Assembly: GCA_036924285.1 (NCBI GenBank)
Contig: JAYKYS010000008.1
Coordinates: 17,097,001-17,161,000 of the forward strand
Direction of reading: 5' to 3'
DNA: 64,000 nucleotides
Source: Asterella californica
Lineage: Eukaryota > Streptophyta > Marchantiopsida > Marchantiales > Aytoniaceae
In this document: positions 57,821 through 64,000 of the stretch, piece by piece
Layout of the letters: each line of letters begins with the position of its first letter
Position numbering within the stretch: the first letter of the stretch is position 1
The notes under the pieces: model-generated
Told to the model about the DNA's origin: nothing
The model's input: the letters and a program-made list of their open reading frames with translations, nothing else
The model's database searches: none
Translations under genes and position numbers: made by a program

Positions 57821-58905
57821 TTCGTTCTAAAATTTAAATATATAACCTAACTCTTTCTTTTGGAAGAATTACGACATCAATCAAAAAGGCTTGTATTACT
57901 CCTTTTTCCGAACTTGGAAGAGAATAAATATGCATGCTCTTTACACATAGCGACTACGCAAGTTCCAGAGTCACACCATAAACGCAAAATTTTATCGATA
58001 TTCTTCTCTACTCCATATGAAGATTATTAAGACGCAGAGAGCAAACTGTTATAGACACTGTTTAACTAATTACCTACAAGTTAAAAGTAAATTATTTAAT
58101 TTACTCATACCAGTATTATGTTCCAGCCGGCCAGCCCCATATGCACGGGTGCTCACTGCAGCCAAGTGGAATTATGGAGACTTCCGGATGGAAAGTCTCC
58201 ATAAGCCCTATATGCTAAAGAGATTGCGGTTTGCCGCTCATCGAACCGCAATCTCTTTTCCAACGGTAACCATTTCCTTTTCTTGTCTGCTGCATATTTG
58301 TTGTTAATTTCATATTTGGAATATTTAAAGCATTTAAAGCATTTAAATCAGTCCTCGGGAGCTTCCGGCGTTTAGAGTAAAAACTTTCCGTATTTTTGCT
58401 CGAATTCTAAACTTCGCAGTCTGGGTTCGAAGATGTTTTCATAAAACTTCTTTACATCTCTTTTGTTTTTTCTTTTGTTTAAAGCTATTTCCGAGAGCGA
58501 ACAAAAGAAGGTGAAAACTTGAAAATGGAGCACTGATTTAAACTCCAGTGCAAGTACAAAAGCAGAAGAAAAAGAACATGACAATTCCCGTTTATACAAA
58601 CCTATTCTTGAGTGGTTAGTTTATTATGAATTAGAGACTTTAGTTTCAAAATAAAGTATACTGTACTTTTCCAATGACGAAGAGTGAAATTTTGAATGCA
58701 TGTTTCTCTCTCAATTTTTAGCAGAAGCGACTGATGTTCAATGCATTGGAGAGAGCTCATTCTCTTACACATATTCTAGATTGTATAGAAACTATGGTTA
58801 TCAAATACCATTGTTTGTTGTATATACATTTTTCGTCTTAGAGTTTCATACTCCTCTAACTCAAAGTTCGTGGCTGGAATGAGTAACTGAGGGTTGTTTG
58901 GAGCT
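57821..58905. other. AT-rich DNA with two tight hairpins
   Basis: No credible gene; open frames at 58017-58307 and 58700-58882 lack motifs, and the first runs through both hairpins at 58172-58258. A short TTTAAAGCA triplication lies near 58325. Confidence 0.4.
58172..58258. repeat. Twin perfect hairpins
   Basis: Hairpin 1: TTATGGAGACTT (58172-58183) with AAGTCTCCATAA (58193-58204), 9-base loop. Hairpin 2: AAAGAGATTGCGGTT (58217-58231) with AACCGCAATCTCTTT (58244-58258), 12-base loop. Both arms are exact and the two hairpins are 12 bases apart. Confidence 0.8.
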
Positions 58906-59247
58906 AATATCCTCACCCACAACCTTGTACAGTGAATTTCATTTTTTATTATCAGAATATGTGTAAATGTTATAAAAATTTATTTTTATAAGTTATTATA
59001 AAAATCAGAGTATAATAACTTATACTCTGATTTTTAACAAGTCCGAGAGTAACCAACTCATCCGAAGAGAACTCATAAGTGACGAGCAGACTGATGCGTC
59101 TCTGGGTATAAGTCCGGAGCACTAAATGTCAAAACGTGCCAGTTCTCGAGGACATTAATTAATGTTCTAATCTTTCTTGCTAAAAAAGTTAGAAAGTTAA
59201 TTAACATACACCCATGTACACTCAGTGTACATACGGTGAATATGCAT
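58906..59247 (-). mobile_element. Miniature repeat copy 1 (inverted)
   Basis: Its reverse complement aligns along ~340 bases with 61424-61763, including GACATTTAGTGCTCCGGACT and GAGTTGG...ACTC. It contains a perfect 15-bp hairpin (59001-59015 with 59020-59034). It is non-coding. Confidence 0.7.
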
Positions 59248-60134
59248 GTTGGATGAACTTCAGGGAACTTTTGCTCGCTTGCTATTATCGAGAAAATTTA
59301 TGAGTGTTAAATAAAAATCATCTATTAAATAAATATAAATAACCAAAACTTTTATAAATATTAATTGTTAACACATATCTAGAAACAGGAGAAAACCATG
59401 AATAAAACCATAAGGCTTGAATATACTGCAGCACTTCTAAAGTCCTGAACTTGTTACTATTAATATATTAATTTAATAATTATTTAATATATTACCTAAC
59501 TCTTCCGACAGAAGGTGAATACGCACCTGCCCTAAATATGAAGTGCAAAGGAAGTTGGATTTTTAGACTGAAAGTAGTCTTTGGAGGAAGTGCATGCAAC
59601 GTTAACATGGAGTTGGCGCCAAAAAGAAAGGAGAGGACAAGGTCCGGGGTTGTTATCAGATTTATCCATACTGATCAATGTTAAATAAAGTCTCGTCCAT
59701 GAATTATTAAAATTATTTTATAAATATTAAATCAAAATTATAGCTTAACCTCATGAGAGAAATATAGTTTATTTACAAGTATTAAATAAATACTAAACCC
59801 ATATATGAAGTGAAAGAGTAAACTAATAAATAACGCACGTGAAATCGCTCCACGTAAGATAAGACTTGAAAGAGTAACCTATAAAAATAACACACGTGAA
59901 AACTCGCTCCTAGAAAAATAAGACTTGCATACTACCAATAAGAGAAACTATATTTATCAGAGAATAATTTATCATCTAACACTAAGGAAGGTTTGAAAAT
60001 TAGGAGATAAATTAAACCACTTTACATTTTATATTTTTCATCTGAAAATGATGAAAAAATGAATACTCAAGTTCTGGTTTAAATCCTTGATGTGGATATT
60101 CATTACTACTATAAAACATGGTGTCCGGATGACA
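59248..60134. other. AT-rich spacer between miniature repeats
   Basis: No gene seen. It contains fragments that recall the same repeat family (ACCTAACTCTTCCGACAGAAGG at 59490-59512, split here as seen; GGGAACTTTTGCTCGC at 59268) and the tandem repeat at 59812-59926. Confidence 0.4.
59812..59926 (+). repeat. Tandem repeat, two copies of 56-59 bp
   Basis: GAAAGAGTAA...CACGTGAAA...ATAAGACTT occurs at 59812-59867 and again at 59868-59926 with a few changes. Each copy has one CACGTG E-box. Confidence 0.75.
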
Positions 60135-60455
60135 CATTAATTTATACCTTAACTCTTCCGGCGGGAGAAGTTAGAGAATAATTATAGCATAAATTAATGT
60201 GAAATGAAATGAGACTTGTTTTTTAACAAGGTCCCGGAATTATACTCCTGGGAAAGTGAGATAAAGTTTCACTTATAGGTTATGTCTAGCTCGGTTAGCA
60301 ACTCCGGGGCTGTTTAACACTGAAGAGTTGTAGATAAATTCAATCTTTTAGAACCATTTAATTCAACATTTCTAGATAGCACCTACGTGTTTTCTGATAA
60401 CAAGAAATATAGTTGGACGTAAAAGGCAGTGGGGAAAGATACGAAAGGTGGTAAA
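60135..60455 (+). mobile_element. Miniature repeat copy 3 (diverged)
   Basis: Same orientation as 61424-61763 and alignable block by block: a CTCTTCCGGCGGGAGAAG hairpin core, GTCCCGGAATTATACTCC, CTTATAGGTTATG, AGCAACTCCGGGGCTGTTTA and AAAGGCAGTGGGG. Strongly diverged, non-coding. Confidence 0.5.
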
Positions 60456-61423
60456 GCATGCATAATTTCTTCTTTCATGTTTCATCTATGACCAAACACT
60501 TCTTTTTAGACAGAGTTTGGTCATACATGTAGTTTATAATATTTTATATACTTCTAGTCGTTGAAAGGAACATATTTTATATGAAGGAGGGTGTCATTCC
60601 ATGTACCTCACTTATGGATTTTAGATCTCAACGACCATGTGTAACCAATATCACTAATTATAGTATTTCAAATATAGATATTTAAATTTAATAAATTAAT
60701 TTAGAAAAATATCTCATCTACGTCTCGTCTTTTCTTCTCTAATATGACCCTCTTCCGACCCTTAATTTACGTTTTGTATTATTTTTGTCAAGCCACTCAA
60801 CCCAAGGACAACGCTACAATCCAACAAAAGTCAATCTCTTTTGTCAATTTGGTCCTTGTTAGTACGCTTATCCTCTTCTCGAAGGGGAATTCGAGTTGGA
60901 GCATTTCAAGAGTTTTCTAACTTTCGTTTTATTTAGTTTTCAACAGAAAACGATAATCTAATCGGAAAGAAACTATGTTTGAATCTTTTGAACCTTGATA
61001 CAGTCTCATGTATATATATTCACCCATGTACACTCCTGATGGAGATTTCTTTGCATATTCATCTCCTCCATCTTCACCTCCTCCATCAGAAAAATTAGGA
61101 ATTAAATTAAACTCAGTGTACATTAGTGATTTAATGAGTATGGATTCTTGGACTTGAAACTTGGACTTCTTGGACTGTACGTTTTGAAACGCGCCACTCG
61201 GGTCAAGCTTTTTGGGTTATCTTTTACTCTCCTCGTGTTTCCAGGCATGTGCTAACAGATAAAATATTTTAATTATTTATATTTACTTATTATATATATA
61301 TTCTTGATAACATTAAACGAGCCAAAGTGCCCGGAGTTAATCCAACATTCAAAGTCTTCTTCCAACGCCACCGCGTCTTTCCCGCTTGTCTTTTTCCTCC
61401 TCTCCGGTGGCAGTTCACTTTGG
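60456..61423. other. AT-rich spacer
   Basis: No gene seen. ATTCACCCATGTACACT near 61018 is a stray copy of the start of the neighbouring repeat (61430). Confidence 0.4.
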
Positions 61424-61763
61424 ATGCATATTCACCCATGTACACTGAAATGTATATGGGTGTACATTAATTAACGTTCTAACTCTTCCTGCAGGAAGGG
61501 TTAGAACGTTAATTAATATCCTCGGGAAATAATGCGTTTTGACATTTAGTGCTCCGGACTTATACCCCAGGGATGCATCAGCCTGCTCTTCATTTATAAG
61601 TTCTCTCAGATGAGTTGGCTACTCCGGGACTGGTTAACATATAATATTTATGAAATAATTTATTTTTTTATAATAACTTATAAGAATAAATTTTTATAAC
61701 ACTTACACGTATTCTGATAAGAGAAAACAAAATTCAATGTACAAGGCAGTGGGGGAGGATGTT
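61424..61763 (+). mobile_element. Miniature repeat copy 2, with 52-bp palindrome
   Basis: Aligns with the reverse complement of 58906-59247. It includes a 52-bp palindrome at 61466-61517 (26-base arms, one mismatch, centred on CCTGCAGG), which could fold into a long hairpin. It is non-coding, and most like a MITE-type repeat of unknown class. Confidence 0.7.
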
Positions 61764-63090
61764 CATGGGTGGTCTGACTACTAAGCTCTGATAGATAGAA
61801 AAAGACCATACGGTTGTACCTTTTCTAACATTATCAGACCCAAGAAAAATTCATGTTCCGATGAAAGACTATTGTGCACAGAAGCTCTTGTAGCAGCACT
61901 AAGGGTTTAAAGAGAATAAGTGAAAGTTGCTTCCTCAATTCCAGATAAAACCAAAGCTTTTGTACTTTCCAGATTGTGTATAGGATTCCTAAATTCCTGT
62001 TATAATAGGATAATGCATTTGCTCTATGGTGTATCTTTATATACCTCAGATTCTACAATATTGGGATTTGTCAAATATTTAAATTTCTTTTCCATATTTC
62101 TTTCTAGACATAGTTTTGTAAGTGAAACATTTTCTACCTGACAGCAGCAGCACCCTTTCTCTATAAAGTTTTGCAGGAATAAAGAGAGTATAAATAAAAA
62201 TATAGAAAAGAAGTCAAACGAAGGAATCGTCATCGGCGGTCACTCGTCTCCCTCCTCGTGACTGAGCTCACGGGAACATCGAAAGAAAGAAGCTGATAAG
62301 GTCCTCACTTGACTGACTCAGTTGTCCAAGCGACACATTGAGTCGAGTCGACTCATTCTCCTTTGTAAAGGCCATGTAAAGCCAACACATGTACAGCCGT
62401 CATGAAAGTCTCGTGCTACGTAATCCAACATTTCTCAAAAGTCTCCTAAGAGAAGAATTCCAAGTGTCCGCCGAGACATGTGAGATGACAACTACCAGCT
62501 ATAGCCACCAACAGAAGATTTACAAGCGGGCGCAAATAAACACCTCCACTCTCTAGAGACTTTCAGACAGAAAACGGATAACGTCTAGCAAACCGTTACC
62601 GAGACGTTCTATGGTCCCCCTACTCGGCGGTTCTGTTATACTGTCGGCACTTCCGACTCGTTCCAAGTAACGAATCTTGATTACGGTAGCTTTGCGTTGA
62701 GTTCAGGCACTTGATCAATCAGCATGTTACTCCCAAGTACTTTGAGTGGTGAGTGAAAGGTACCTTTATCCGCGCAATCCTTTGTGTCATGTTAGCAATT
62801 AATTAATAACGGGATTGATGAGATATCTTTGCATTTTCTCCACATGTGCTGTGATAGATTGGTCCACGTGTGAGCAAGTAACTGCAGGGAACTGTGATGG
62901 CAAGTATGTGTCATACTCCGGATTATTTCCTATTATTTTAAACATGTCATCATGATAAAGGAGGCAAGCATACCAGATGAGAAACCCAGGGATCAAGAAT
63001 ATTGGAATGCAATGTAGGGCAAGATACTTCCCCTCAGTCGCCACGCGGCAGCTGCAAGCAGTTAAAATTTTCTCTGTGTATTTTGGTCAC
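61764..63090. other. Non-coding region
   Basis: No motif-bearing frame on either strand. A repeat of GTCGAGTCGACTC-type bases lies at about 62342-62352; nothing else is called. Confidence 0.35.
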
Positions 63091-63130
63091 GAGACGCAGT
63101 GAATAGCAAATGGTTGGAAAGACCCCATCA
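63091..63130 (+). repeat. Solitary diverged terminal repeat of the 8458-8949 element family
   Basis: Forty bases aligning without gaps to 8458-8497, with the last 14 (AAAGACCCCATCA region) identical and about eight scattered changes. No partner arm was found in the window. Confidence 0.65.
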
Positions 63131-64000
63131 TTCTCTTTGTATTTGATTGCTTATTTATTTACCTCTTCAATGTGAAGATGGAAGAGTGTAGCAAGCTTTG
63201 GATTAAATTAATCTGTTTTGTTAGCATGCTCTTGTATTTATAGTTTCAGCAGCGTGTGAAGCACTGTTATGGTTATGCACTATGTATGGTGTCTTTGGAC
63301 GTCCTTGGATGTCTTATTTTGGAATCTGAGATAAAAGTTGTAACAGTACGTTGATGAACTGGAACTTAGAACGAAATTTTTGTATCACCAGTAGTGGAAT
63401 TGAGTGATGTTCTTATTACTAAATTGTGATGTTATCATCTTTGGTATATAGTGGTACGCAGATGGTATGAAAACATCTAGAACAAGGTGTACGTTTGCTT
63501 GATCTATTCGGTTGAAAGTTCACAAGTCTAAAACTGAATTAGCTGAAGTTGGATGGGTGGATAAAAATGAACGTGTAGAAGAACGTGTAGAGAGGACAGG
63601 ATGCGCCAGAATCCTGGTAATATGGTTCGTCAGGCCAAGCGAGTTTAGCGCGAGGTCACTTGCCGAAATATGGAAGCCGTCGTACACGTTGAATTTCAGG
63701 TGCAAGTTGGCTCTTCAACTCGTCACTAACATTGGCAGACGCTCGCTCTTGTCAAATTTGGGAAAGGACATGAGTCTCAATGTACCCGCACATGAACGTA
63801 ATCTCCTTCTCCAGGAATCCTCCAGGAGGGATACTGATGTTTCCAGAGAAGACGCGGCGTGCGCAGAGTAACCCCTGTAGAACCACGCTCCATATTCGCA
63901 ATCCACAGAAATTTACTTTACGTTACATTTTTTATTGAAGATGCTAGTCCTGTTTTTGCCATTTTCTTTTTCTACTGAAGATGCTAATGAGAAAATGTAA
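63131..64000. other. Non-coding region to window end
   Basis: Open frames at 63512-63871 (plus) and 63715-63906 (minus) begin with TTG and GTG only and show no known motif. The short repeat CTGAAGATGCTA/TTGAAGATGCTA lies at about 63936-63950 and 63974-63987. Confidence 0.35.

Noticed and set aside
58906..61763. One 2.9 kb foldback transposon
   Set aside because: A third copy of the arm lies inside in direct orientation, so separate insertions of a small repeat explain the inverted pair better.
63512..63871. 119-codon plus frame near the window end
   Set aside because: Starts only with TTG, has no motif, and overlaps an equally open minus frame.
1..64000. tRNA or rRNA genes
   Set aside because: No cloverleaf with the conserved T-loop string GGTTCGAATC or similar, and no rRNA-like stretch, was noticed on either strand by eye.

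Overview
The window reads as nuclear DNA of a land plant, probably a bryophyte-grade plant, although the species cannot be fixed from sequence alone. The evidence is a plant peptide-N-glycanase A gene, a plant-specific At1g01500-like gene with introns, plant-type splice signals, AT-rich intergenic DNA and a 28 kb stack of nested LTR retrotransposons. Only two host genes look intact: PNGase A on the minus strand (3954-5855) and an At1g01500-like gene on the minus strand (54332-55942, about three exons). A BTB/POZ gene at 1234-2877 is a pseudogene with several stops and a frameshift.

Region by region: 1-8.4 kb holds the BTB pseudogene and PNGase A, which converge. 8458-8949 is a small element with 40-bp terminal inverted repeats. 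8.95-13.57 kb is non-coding. 13.57-41.90 kb is a nest of elements. Ty3/gypsy element A (plus strand, LTRs 13573-14823 and 40646-41901) is old, frameshifted and deleted. Inside its reverse transcriptase sits related gypsy element B (minus strand, LTRs 18399-19602 and 37691-38894). B is itself broken twice: by element C, a young gypsy element (plus strand, 30372-37140, LTRs nearly identical) in its gag, and by D, a 5.3 kb segment of unknown class (22363 to about 27690) in its pol. 41.9-45.84 kb is a decayed Ty1/copia fragment on the minus strand. 45.8-54.3 kb is non-coding, with a regular ladder of short palindromes at 47.77-48.32 kb. 54.3-56.4 kb carries the At1g01500-like gene. 56.5-62 kb is AT-rich and full of hairpins and related miniature elements.

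The most unusual object is D. The hexamer GAAGAC/GTCTTC occurs about 67 times (hand count) in 5.1 kb, where about 2.5 are expected by chance. It occurs on both strands, in all three codon phases and in non-coding parts, often as a tight palindrome. D carries one long frame (24398-26716) broken by a single TAG, encoding a W-rich N-terminal domain and a coiled coil that I cannot assign. The second most unusual object is the ladder of seven GAAGTGATC-like palindromes with near-constant spacing (about 52 and then about 82 bp).

The mobile elements record their own history: LTR divergence by eye falls from A (roughly 6-8% in the first 250 bp) through B (about 20 differences in 1204 bp) to C (about 2-3 in 636 bp), in the same order as the nesting. 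Many of the stops in the dead reading frames could have come from C-to-T changes in CAG, CAA, CGA or TGG codons, as expected for methylated, silenced plant DNA.
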